Assembly: GCA_031552405.1 (NCBI GenBank)
Contig: JAVBMN010000018.1
Location: forward strand, 62,001 to 126,000
Direction of reading: 5' to 3'
Origin: UBA1794 sp031552405
GTDB taxonomy: Bacteria; Bacteroidota; Bacteroidia; Bacteroidales; Bacteroidaceae
Length of the DNA: 64,000 nucleotides
Below are positions 26,206 to 33,927 of the stretch, in pieces. The number at the start of each line of letters is the position of its first letter. Position 1 is the stretch's first letter. The notes under the pieces were generated by a model. It saw only the letters and a list, made by a program, of their open reading frames with translations. It searched no databases and was not told the DNA's origin. A program made the position numbers and the translations under genes.

Positions 26206-27090
26206 ATGAACCTGATAGACGGAAAGGCAGTAGCCGCCCAAATCAAACAAGAAATAGCCGTCGAAGTGGCGGAGATCATGGCACACGGAGGTAAACAACC
26301 CCATTTGGCCGCCATCCTCGTGGGACATGACGGAGGCAGTGAAACCTACGTTCGCAACAAAGTACTGGCTTGTGAGGCTTGTGGCTTCAAATCTTCTCTC
26401 GTCCGCTTTGAAGATGACGTAACCGAAGCCGAGCTTTTGGCTAAGGTTGAGGAGCTTAATGCGGATGCCGATGTGGATGGATTCATTGTGCAGCTTCCCT
26501 TGCCCCGCCATATCTCTGAGCAGAAGGTGATCGAGACTATCGACCACCGTAAAGATGTGGATGGATTCCACCCTATCAACGTAGGCCGCATGTCTATCGG
26601 GCTGCCCTGCTATGTATCGGCTACCCCGAATGGTATGATTGAGCTGTTGCGTCGTTACAATATCGAAACCTCCGGCAAGCGTTGTGTGGTTCTTGGCCGC
26701 AGCAACATTGTGGGTAAACCTATGGCTTCGCTCATGATGCAGAAGGCGATGCCTGGCGATGCTACGGTAACCGTATGCCACAGTCATACGAAGAATCTGA
26801 AAGAAATCTGCCGCGAAGCAGATATTATCATAGCTGCCATGGGGCAGCCCAACTTTGTGACGGCCGATATGGTGAAGGAAGGAGCCGTAGTGCTTGATGT
26901 GGGTACCACTCGTGTTCCCTCTGCTGAGGCCAAAAGTGGTTTCAAACTGACGGGCGACGTGAAATTTGATGAGGTAGCTCCCCTTTGTTCTTATATCACC
27001 CCCGTTCCCGGCGGAGTGGGCCCCATGACCATCTGCTCCCTGATGAAGAATACTCTCCTGGCGGGCAAGAAGTCTATTTATAAGGATTAA
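26206..27090 (+). CDS. folD: Methylenetetrahydrofolate dehydrogenase / cyclohydrolase
   Basis: The 294-residue bifunctional enzyme interconverts 5,10-methylene-THF and 10-formyl-THF. The catalytic lysine K52 lies in Y-V-R-N-K, and Q-L-P-L-P and the Rossmann-loop G-R-S-N-I-V-G-K-P are intact. It supplies one-carbon units for PurN among others. It is probably the last gene of the DUF4251-ffh-folD unit. Confidence 0.97.
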   Translation: MNLIDGKAVAAQIKQEIAVEVAEIMAHGGKQPHLAAILVGHDGGSETYVRNKVLACEACGFKSSLVRFEDDVTEAELLAKVEELNADADVDGFIVQLPLPRHISEQKVIETIDHRKDVDGFHPINVGRMSIGLPCYVSATPNGMIELLRRYNIETSGKRCVVLGRSNIVGKPMASLMMQKAMPGDATVTVCHSHTKNLKEICREADIIIAAMGQPNFVTADMVKEGAVVLDVGTTRVPSAEAKSGFKLTGDVKFDEVAPLCSYITPVPGGVGPMTICSLMKNTLLAGKKSIYKD

Positions 27091-27147
27091 ATAGACCGCA
27101 GAGCATTGCGGGAATAGTAAAATAGCAAGATAAAAAACGCCAAATAT

Positions 27148-27178
27148 TTGGCGGAAATCATAGAAAGCATTATCTTTG
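27148..27178 (+). promoter_or_regulatory. Promoter of tRNA-His
   Basis: TTG (27148-27150) and TATCTTTG (27171-27178) are separated by 20 nt, a full consensus Bacteroidota promoter ending 30 nt before the tRNA. Confidence 0.75.
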
Positions 27179-27208
27179 CAGCGCTTTTGAGAGAAAAAGC
27201 GTTAAATG

Positions 27209-27282
<74 letters not shown>

Positions 27283-27292
27283 CATTAGAGAG

Positions 27293-27336
27293 AAAGTATC
27301 TTCAGCTTATCAGCTTTGAAGATACTTTTTTTGTTT
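27293..27336 (+). terminator. Terminator after tRNA-His
   Basis: A perfect 12-bp stem (AAAGTATCTTCA at 27293-27304 and its complement at 27317-27328) is followed by a run of T. Confidence 0.9.
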
Positions 27337-27432
27337 TGTGTAAACCTCTCGAAGCACGCCCAGGGTTCACCGGATAATCATAAGATCCGGCTCATCGGCT
27401 ACCCAAACCTCTACGTTCCACCATTTTTCATC

Positions 27433-27495
27433 AACCCTCCACGTTCCACTGATCTCCTGAAACCCTTTGTAGTAAAGGGATTCGAGGTGGAACCA
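27433..27495. repeat. Composite hairpin element, copy 1
   Basis: AACCCTCCACGTTCCACTG (27433-27451), identical to 47173-47191, is followed by an inner hairpin around CTGAAACCCTTT...AAAGGGATTC and then by GGTGGAACC, a partial complement of the start. Related half-words (CTACGTTCCACC at 27411-27422; GAAGGTTCCACCC and GGAAGGTGGAACC around 27504-27563) surround it. Confidence 0.8.
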
Positions 27496-27611
27496 TTACT
27501 TTTGAAGGTTCCACCCGGGATGTGTTGTGGAAGGATATCTCAAAAAAAGTGGAAGGTGGAACCTGTCTGTACTTCTTGTGTCTTGGAGAAGATTACATCA
27601 TTCTTCATGTG

Positions 27612-27651
27612 AACTCGTGCGCATCAGCTGGATGGCTGGTGCGCACGAGTT
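27612..27651. repeat. GGTGCGCACGAGTT hairpin
   Basis: AACTCGTGCGCATCAGCT (27612-27629) pairs with 27634-27651 at 16 of 18 positions. The word GGTGCGCACGAGTT (27638-27651) is identical to 47295-47308. A degenerate third copy starts at 27660. Confidence 0.8.
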
Positions 27652-28007
27652 TTGTTATTGGTGCGCATGAATTCTTTAACTCGTGGGCATGAGCTTGCTG
27701 TGTACGTAGCGCTCCGCTTCTATAATCTTAGCGCTGAGTTTTCAGATCCCAGGCCTGAGATTGTCTGAAGGAAGGCCTGTATTTCGCAGGGTTCTATATA
27801 GGGCAAGTAGGAGGTGGCGATGTTGATAATTGTTGAAGCTTGCCTTTGCTGCTCTTTGCACTACGAATGTGGAATGAGCTCTGATATGCAACTTTGAGGA
27901 AAGAGGTGCAGATGCTAACTGGTCGAAGTGGATTGTTGTATTTGTGTTTGTTTCTGTTCTGATAGTAGAGGTGATGTGCGCAAGTATTGTGAGTTGGACA
28001 ATTTTTT

Positions 28008-28042
28008 TTGTTGAATCAACAATTATTTTGTTGATTCAACAA
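28008..28042. repeat. Tandem TTGTTGA palindromes
   Basis: TTGTTGAATCAACAA (28008-28022) and TTGTTGATTCAACAA (28028-28042) are 15-nt palindromes differing only at the central base, set between T8 runs. Confidence 0.85.
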
Positions 28043-28403
28043 TTTTTTTTGTGAATATGAAAGTACTTATCCTATGTGCCCAGTCTAATTTTACTTCATC
28101 TTCAGTGGGTAAATCAGGACTCCCCACTAAAAGGATGGGCAGGTGAGGATCTCTCAAATCGAGCTCATGAGAATTATAATATTCCTGAGTCCTTTTGTAA
28201 GTAGTTTTATTAAAAAGAACTTTTTTTTATTAACTAGTCTGCAATTCGCTTAAAGGATAGTTGCTCTTTAAGTGGTGAATAGTAGAAAGTTATGGAGTTG
28301 ACGTTTTAGCATAAGCGACGTATAGTTTGCTGCAGATAAACGGGGATACCTGTAGCGAACAGAACAAAGGTGTTATCCCTATTTACATTTATTATTAAAT
28401 CAA

Positions 28404-30476
28404 ATGAGAAAGAAATTTATTACGGTTGCAGCTGTATTATTATCGATAGTGGTGCTCAGTTCTTGCGAGAATGACGCCCCCACCATTAATTTTTCGAATG
28501 CTGAAGTGCACATTGCTGATTACACAGGACTTATTAATGCCATTAAGGATCAGACGATGTCATTGGAAAAGAAGATGGATCTAATAAATGAGGCCATCAA
28601 GAATAGTTCCTTGTCATTAGCCCAGAAGACTGATGCTTTAAATCTTGCTTTGGAACAAGGCCTTATCAATCAGGCTCAAAAGCTGGAACTCATTAAAACT
28701 GCGATTGACGGGGTTAGCGACAAACTGGCTGCTGTCAAGACGGCCGTGGAAGATCAGACCACCTCACTGGCTACCAAGCTGGATCTGCTGGAAGCCGCTA
28801 TTGAGAAGGGATTCATTACTGAGGCTGAGAAGTTGACTCTTCTTGAAATCGCCATTAACAACTCCACCAACAAACTGGAAGCGATCAAGGGTGCTATTGA
28901 CAGCCAGACCACCTCATTGGCTTCAAAACTCGCTCTGTTGGAGACTGCTGTAAAAGAAGGATTCGTTACCCAGGCACAAAAAATGGCGCTTCTTGAAACT
29001 GCGATCAACAATTCCACCAATAAACTGGAGGCTATCAAGGGCGCTCTCGAAAGTCAGACAGCCTCGGTAGAAGCGAAACTTGCCTTGCTTGAAACTGCTG
29101 TGAAGAACGGATTTATCTCTCAAGCTGAGAAATTAGCTCTTATCAATGCAGCCCTCGAAGATCAGACCGCTTCATTGGAAACCAAGCTTGGACTGCTTGA
29201 AATAGCGATCAACAACTCCACTAATAAGTTGGAAGCTATCAAGACTGCTCTCGAAAGCCAAACCACCTCACTAACCGCTAAGCTTGGATTGCTTGAAACG
29301 GCTGTGAAAGAAGGTTTCATTACCGAAGCTGAGAAGCTGGCTCTTCTTGAAACTGCGATCAATAATTCTACCAATAAGCTGGAAGCTATCAAGGCTGCTA
29401 TTGAAAGCCAGACTTCCTCACTAGCCGCTAAGTTGGCCTTGCTTGAAACTGCCGTGAAGGAAGGATTCATTACTGAAGCCCAGAAACTGGCCCTTCTTGA
29501 GACCGCTATCAATAACTCTACCAACAAGCTGGAAGCTATCAAGGGTGCTGTTGAAAGTCAGACTGCCTCACTGGCCGCTAAGCTTGGATTGCTTGAAACA
29601 GCCGTGAAGGAAGGCTTCATTACCGAAGCTCAGAAGCTGGCTCTTCTTGAAACTGCGATCAACAACTCTACCAACAAGCTGGAAGCTATCAAGGGGGCTG
29701 TTGAAAGTCAGACTACCTCGTTGGCTGCTAAGCTTGGACTGCTTGAAACAGCTGTAAAAGACGGCTTCATTACCGAAGCTCAGAAGCTGGTTCTTCTTGA
29801 AACTGCGATCAATAACTCCACCAACAAACTGGAAGCTATCAAGACAGCTGTTGAAAGCCAAACTACCTCGTTGGCTGCTAAGCTTGGATTGCTTGAAACA
29901 GCCGTGAAAGACGGATTCATTACCGAAGGCCAGAAACTGGTTCTTATCGAAGCTGCTATCAAAGCATTAATTGCTGATAATGGCATCTATCGTCCTGCAG
30001 CAGACAACTATAGCGTGTATATGAAACCGGAGATATGGGATGTTGTAAAGAATGACCCTGACATGAAGGCTGCATTGGCAAATACATTGACCCCATTGAG
30101 TCCTACTGTTACCACGTCACAGGTTTCTTCACATACTACTTGTATAATTGGTATTGCCTTTAAAGAAGCTAAGGATCTTGACCTTGTGGAATTGTGGGAT
30201 AACTCTTCTATTACAGTAGGTGGCGTTACGCAGGAAATGGTGCGTGTGATATACATGTATAAGACCTATACCTATACAATTGATAAGGTGGATTGCTCTT
30301 TAGGGGCTTGGGAAGTTAAAATTACAGATGCTCGTGGAGCTCTTGTTCAGAGATATAATCTTAATGGTTTAGGTGACGGCGATTACTATGGCAGCTATAA
30401 AGCTGATGTAGATCTTTCATTCTATTCAGCCGGGAAAATTGCAACAACTGGCCATGTTGAGGTTCATATGCGATAA
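28404..30476 (+). CDS. Lipoprotein with tandem 50-residue alpha-helical repeats
   Basis: The 690-residue protein starts with a lipoprotein signal ending V-L-S-S-C (C21) and E-N-D after it. From about residue 100 to 518 it consists of a 50-residue repeat whose hallmark I-N-N-S-T-N-K-L-E-A-I-K recurs seven times; its codons start at 28854, 29004, 29208, 29358, 29508, 29658 and 29808, a strict 150-bp period except one 204-bp step where 18 extra residues are inserted. Each unit is rich in A, L, E and K with heptad-like hydrophobic spacing, so a long helical rod or stacked hairpins is expected. A non-repeat C-terminal domain (about 525-690) of beta character follows. An OmpA-type gene starts 11 bp downstream. 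The role is unknown; a cell-surface stalk or wall-spanning spacer is plausible. Confidence 0.85.
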   Translation: MRKKFITVAAVLLSIVVLSSCENDAPTINFSNAEVHIADYTGLINAIKDQTMSLEKKMDLINEAIKNSSLSLAQKTDALNLALEQGLINQAQKLELIKTAIDGVSDKLAAVKTAVEDQTTSLATKLDLLEAAIEKGFITEAEKLTLLEIAINNSTNKLEAIKGAIDSQTTSLASKLALLETAVKEGFVTQAQKMALLETAINNSTNKLEAIKGALESQTASVEAKLALLETAVKNGFISQAEKLALINAALEDQTASLETKLGLLEIAINNSTNKLEAIKTALESQTTSLTAKLGLLETAVKEGFITEAEKLALLETAINNSTNKLEAIKAAIESQTSSLAAKLALLETAVKEGFITEAQKLALLETAINNSTNKLEAIKGAVESQTASLAAKLGLLETAVKEGFITEAQKLALLETAINNSTNKLEAIKGAVESQTTSLAAKLGLLETAVKDGFITEAQKLVLLETAINNSTNKLEAIKTAVESQTTSLAAKLGLLETAVKDGFITEGQKLVLIEAAIKALIADNGIYRPAADNYSVYMKPEIWDVVKNDPDMKAALANTLTPLSPTVTTSQVSSHTTCIIGIAFKEAKDLDLVELWDNSSITVGGVTQEMVRVIYMYKTYTYTIDKVDCSLGAWEVKITDARGALVQRYNLNGLGDGDYYGSYKADVDLSFYSAGKIATTGHVEVHMR
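28704..29957 (+). repeat. 150-bp coding tandem repeat array
   Basis: About eight units of 150 bp encode the helical repeats. Later units (from 29208) are nearly identical in DNA over long stretches, so unequal recombination could change copy number. Confidence 0.85.
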
Positions 30477-30487
30477 ATATAAAATTA

Positions 30488-31855
30488 ATGAAGAAAATAG
30501 CAATAATAACATGTGCTTGCTTGGTCGCATTCATGGCAAATACCCTGAATGTCAAGGCACAAGATGAGGAAGCTCGGGATAGCAAAGCCTTGCGCACCCA
30601 CACCTGGAGTGTATACGTCCAGGGTGGTGCGTCATGGGCCACTGGACTGAAATTCAAGAGCATAAATCCCGCGGCTGGTACCTCGGTAGCTCCGGAAGTG
30701 GGGCTTGGCGTGAACTATAACCTGCGCCCTTGGGTACGTCTTGGTTTGAACTATGAATTCTCAAAGTACAAGCGCGAACAGCGTTTGGAGGACCTTGAGG
30801 CATTGGATCCTTCTTTCAATCCTTACAATCCTTCCTACAATGGGCACGCTTCGGGATTTATAAACAAGACCAACAACAGCGGTACCGCTTACCGGCAATT
30901 ATGGAACATGTATCACAATGTGGATCTGACCGCCGAGTTCAATATCATGGAGCTCTGGCCCAATCGCAAGTGTACCAAGTTCAACCTTTATGCCGGAACC
31001 GGTATAGGTATGATGTTTGCTCGTGGCAATACATACTCTATCAGTATGGGTAGCGAGCAGTGGGAGAGTCCGAATAATGCAGTGGACAATACTGACAACT
31101 GGGTTTCTTACACCTGGCTTGAAGCAAGCAACAGCCGCCATCACTACAATGCACTCTATATGCCCGTAGTACTGTCGGTCGAGTACGACGTAATGCCGCA
31201 GTTGACGCTGGGTGTGAAGGGGCAATACAAAGCCATATTCTCCTCCAACGATTTTGCACCTGACGGGCTAGAGGCTGCTGCTGTGGTGGTTCGTTACAAC
31301 TTTGTAGGTGCCAGGCAGGGCATAGTCTCCTGCAAGGAACTGTATAAGGAAACACTGGAGAAGTGCAACGAATTGCGCGCCGAAGCTACCCAAGCCCGCG
31401 AAGCGGAAGCTAACAGCCGCAATGCACTGAATGCTGCCAATGCCGAAAACCAAAAGTTGAAGCAACAGCTCAAAGACTGTAATGCTGCAGTAGCTGATTG
31501 TGAGGAGGAAAAAACGGCGGTTGCCATTGCACCTGCCACTATCAAAGACCTTGCTATTCAGTTCCGCAACAACAGCGCAAAAGTGTCTGTCGATGACAGA
31601 GAACGGTTGGAAGCACTGGCCCACGAACTGAAGGCTAATGAACAAGTAACTATCAGTCTGCTTAGCGAGGCATCGCTTGAAGGCAAAACTGCGAAAAACC
31701 AGAAATTAAGTGAGAGACGTTTGGCTAATGTAATGTCTATCCTTAAAAAGAACGGTATCAGCGGTGATCGCATCAAGACAGCCAAAGCTATTGGAGAAGC
31801 CAACAGAGTACCTGGCCCCTCTCATCGCAGAGTTGAAATTTCAGTTAGTAAATAA
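30488..31855 (+). CDS. OmpA-family outer-membrane protein with coiled-coil linker
   Basis: The 455-residue protein has a signal peptide (cleavage near A24-Q25) and an N-terminal barrel of about 250 residues with amphipathic strands. A helical linker of about 290-345 rich in A, E, R and Q follows, and then a C-terminal OmpA-like peptidoglycan-binding domain (about 355-455) ending S-H-R-R-V-E-I-S-V. The usual N-x-x-L-S-x-x-R-A core appears as Q-K-L-S-E-R-R-L-A-N. It would anchor the outer membrane to peptidoglycan. It is only 11 bp after the repeat lipoprotein, so the two are likely co-expressed partners in the envelope. Confidence 0.88.
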   Translation: MKKIAIITCACLVAFMANTLNVKAQDEEARDSKALRTHTWSVYVQGGASWATGLKFKSINPAAGTSVAPEVGLGVNYNLRPWVRLGLNYEFSKYKREQRLEDLEALDPSFNPYNPSYNGHASGFINKTNNSGTAYRQLWNMYHNVDLTAEFNIMELWPNRKCTKFNLYAGTGIGMMFARGNTYSISMGSEQWESPNNAVDNTDNWVSYTWLEASNSRHHYNALYMPVVLSVEYDVMPQLTLGVKGQYKAIFSSNDFAPDGLEAAAVVVRYNFVGARQGIVSCKELYKETLEKCNELRAEATQAREAEANSRNALNAANAENQKLKQQLKDCNAAVADCEEEKTAVAIAPATIKDLAIQFRNNSAKVSVDDRERLEALAHELKANEQVTISLLSEASLEGKTAKNQKLSERRLANVMSILKKNGISGDRIKTAKAIGEANRVPGPSHRRVEISVSK

Positions 31856-31885
31856 ACCTAGGCTAAGATTTTGAACTCCTTTGCC

Positions 31886-31928
31886 AACTCCGTAGTTTCT
31901 TGTGAAAGAAGCTGCGGAGTTTTTTTTA
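31886..31928 (+). terminator. Terminator of the repeat lipoprotein-OmpA operon
   Basis: A 16-bp stem (31886-31901 with 31906-31921, two wobble pairs) with a 4-nt loop is followed by T8. Confidence 0.9.
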
Positions 31929-32009
31929 TCATCTGCGAACGAGAAGGCTGCATAACTCTAAATAATGTAAAAAACACCTCTTATCTTTCGGCGCATGTTT
32001 AAAAATAAA

Positions 32010-32017
32010 TATCTTTG
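32010..32017 (+). promoter_or_regulatory. Promoter box for the 234-residue lipoprotein gene
   Basis: TATCTTTG matches TAnnTTTG, 21 nt before the start codon. Confidence 0.6.
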
Positions 32018-32037
32018 TATATAAAGCAATTAAGAGT

Positions 32038-32742
32038 ATGAAAAAACACCTTTCTATCCTATGTGCCCTGCTGCTGACTGTAACCCTGTTTAGCTGCGGA
32101 GGTGATGATGATGATTTCCAAACTGTTCGCAAAAGTCAAACCATTCGTACGTGTGATGTGATCCCCCTTGCCCAAGGCATAGGAGGCACCTCTTCCAATA
32201 CTTTTGTGGCTACAATCAGTCAGGGCGCCATTCAGCCCCACCATGTAGGTACTGCCATTATTGAGGCGGTGGCTCTTAAAACAAAGTACATCTACACTGT
32301 GCAGGTGCTTCCCGAGATGAACCTTTTTACCGATTTGGGTGAATGCATAAAGCGCGGCCAGAAAGATATTGAAAAGATCCTAGGCGAGCCGCTCTCCAAA
32401 AATGGGTATAAGTATTCTTATCCTACTCCCAAGCTCGAGGAGCAAATCATGATACAGTATAGTAGAGACTATGTGATGGAGTATGCCATGATTACGTTTG
32501 ACAGACTCTTCTCTTCCAAGGTTACGGAGCAAGTTGAAGACTATTACGCCTTTTACAAGTTTGATGGTACATACAGCGTTTACATTAATGCCAATACCTT
32601 GGATGAGGCTACGGTACTGCTTGTACGTAGCCAGACGGATACAACTGACCGTATTATTTATATGACTCCAGCCCTGTATGAACTGGTGGGAGATCTTACC
32701 AATCTCTTTGTCTTCGATGAACTTCCAAAGGTGGTAATGTAA
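32038..32742 (+). CDS. Putative surface lipoprotein of unknown function
   Basis: The 234-residue protein has a lipoprotein signal ending L-F-S-C followed by G-G-D-D-D-D, a strongly acidic run that fits the Bacteroidota surface-lipoprotein export signal. The segment P-H-H-V-G-T-A-I-I-E-A resembles the end of a BIG2-type immunoglobulin-like fold, and the remainder is mixed alpha/beta. No enzymatic motif or family is recognised. It is a single-gene unit between strong terminators. Confidence 0.7.
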   Translation: MKKHLSILCALLLTVTLFSCGGDDDDFQTVRKSQTIRTCDVIPLAQGIGGTSSNTFVATISQGAIQPHHVGTAIIEAVALKTKYIYTVQVLPEMNLFTDLGECIKRGQKDIEKILGEPLSKNGYKYSYPTPKLEEQIMIQYSRDYVMEYAMITFDRLFSSKVTEQVEDYYAFYKFDGTYSVYINANTLDEATVLLVRSQTDTTDRIIYMTPALYELVGDLTNLFVFDELPKVVM

Positions 32743-32754
32743 ATATTGACGTAG

Positions 32755-32816
32755 TATACTTATCGAAAAAAGGCTGTTCCCTTCATTTTGGGAACAGCCT
32801 TTTTTCGATAAGTATA
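32755..32816. terminator. Long bidirectional terminator between a lipoprotein gene and recA
   Basis: The arms 32755-32781 and 32790-32816 form a perfect 27-bp stem with an 8-nt loop. A-rich and T-rich blocks inside the arms provide a T6 tract on either strand for the convergent genes. Confidence 0.92.
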
Positions 32817-32830
32817 TAGATGCTTGATTC

Positions 32831-33829
32831 TTACTCTTTCACCGCACTCATCTTCTCGAAGATCTTCTTTTCCAGTTCTTCGGCCAGCTCGGGATTGTCT
32901 TTGATGACCTGCTTGGCAGCATCACGCCCCTGTGCCAGTTTTGTATCGCTGTAGCTATACCAGGAACCACTCTTCTTCACGATACCCAACTCTACACCCA
33001 AGTCAATGATTTCGCCTGCCAGTGAGATGCCTTCGCCAAACATGATGTCGAATTCTGCCTTGCGGAAGGGGGGCGCCACCTTGTTCTTCACTACTTTCAC
33101 ACGGGTCTGGTTACCCAGTACCTCGTCACCGTCTTTGATCTGCTGTGCACGACGGATATCTAGGCGTACGCTGGCATAGAACTTCAACGCGTTACCACCG
33201 GTAGTTGTTTCGGGGTTGCCAAACATAACTCCGATTTTCTCGCGCAACTGGTTGATAAAGATGCAGGTAGTGCGTGTTTTGCTTACAGCTGAGGTAAGCT
33301 TACGCAAGGCTTGCGACATAAGGCGTGCCTGGAGGCCCACCTTGTTCTCGCCCATATCTCCTTCTATCTCAGCCTTTGGAGTGAGGGCGGCCACGGAGTC
33401 GATTACGATGATGTCGATGGCCGAAGAGCGGATCAGCTGCTCGGCTATTTCGAGCGCCTGCTCACCATTGTCGGGTTGTGAGATCCAAAGATTGTCAATG
33501 TCTACACCCAGCTTCGACGCATAGAAACGGTCGAAGGCGTGCTCTGCATCGATAAACGCTGCAATACCGCCCGCTTTCTGTGCCTGCGCAATGGCATGGA
33601 TGGCTAGGGTGGTTTTACCGCTCGACTCGGGGCCGTATATCTCAATGATCCTTCCGCGTGGGTAACCGCCTACGCCCAAGGCTGCGTTTAGCCCGATGGA
33701 GCCGGTAGGGATTACTTCTATTTGTTCTATGTTCTCACTTCCCATCTTCATGATGGAGCCCTTGCCGAAGCTTTTTTCGATCTTGTCCATCGCAGCCTGG
33801 AGGGCTTTCAGTTTTTCGTTATCTGCCAT
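32831..33829 (-). CDS. recA: Recombinase A
   Basis: The 332-residue RecA has Walker A G-P-E-S-S-G-K-T-T at residues 66-74 and the conserved core through loop 2. It catalyses strand exchange and co-protease activation. It is shorter than the 353-residue E. coli protein because the acidic C-terminal tail is brief. It is a single gene with a promoter box at 33883-33890 and shares the terminator at 32755-32816. Confidence 0.97.
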   Translation of the reverse strand: MADNEKLKALQAAMDKIEKSFGKGSIMKMGSENIEQIEVIPTGSIGLNAALGVGGYPRGRIIEIYGPESSGKTTLAIHAIAQAQKAGGIAAFIDAEHAFDRFYASKLGVDIDNLWISQPDNGEQALEIAEQLIRSSAIDIIVIDSVAALTPKAEIEGDMGENKVGLQARLMSQALRKLTSAVSKTRTTCIFINQLREKIGVMFGNPETTTGGNALKFYASVRLDIRRAQQIKDGDEVLGNQTRVKVVKNKVAPPFRKAEFDIMFGEGISLAGEIIDLGVELGIVKKSGSWYSYSDTKLAQGRDAAKQVIKDNPELAEELEKKIFEKMSAVKE

Positions 33830-33882
33830 ACAGTATGATTTCTATGTTTTTGGAATAAGTAATAAATAAGATTATCTACGCG

Positions 33883-33890
33883 CAAAGATA
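33883..33890 (-). promoter_or_regulatory. Promoter box for recA
   Basis: The minus strand reads TATCTTTG, 54 nt before the start codon. I see no clear LexA-type operator. Confidence 0.6.
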
Positions 33891-33927
33891 ACGATAAAAA
33901 CCGGAAAACAGCGCAGAATGGAATCCT

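Larger units (their letters stand above)
27337..28403. other. 1.07-kb non-coding block with palindromic words
   Basis: No convincing gene is present on either strand. A 98-codon frame from 27316 is made of repeat words and has no family likeness. The block contains the composite hairpin element at 27433-27495, the GGTGCGCACGAGTT hairpin at 27612-27651, TAGCGCT at 27707-27713 and 27729-27735, an AGGCCTGAG word at 27751-27759, a double TTGTTGA palindrome at 28008-28042, and a possible leader hairpin at 28342-28380 ahead of the repeat lipoprotein. The segments 27760-28000 and 28050-28340 show no structure I can name. Confidence 0.75.

Noticed and set aside
24943..26787. A 614-codon minus-strand open frame opposite ffh and folD
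   Set aside because: It lies entirely antisense to two highly conserved genes, is histidine- and leucine-rich as expected of a complement frame, and shows no domain.
27096..27111. CCGCA/TGCGG hairpin after folD as terminator
   Set aside because: The stem is only 5 bp with no T tract; too weak to call.
27316..27612. A 98-codon plus-strand frame after tRNA-His
   Set aside because: It begins inside the terminator and runs through the palindromic words; no signal, domain or coding bias supports it.
28704..29957. Possible CRISPR array
   Set aside because: The regular 150-bp spacing is an in-frame coding repeat without unique spacers of CRISPR size and without cas genes.
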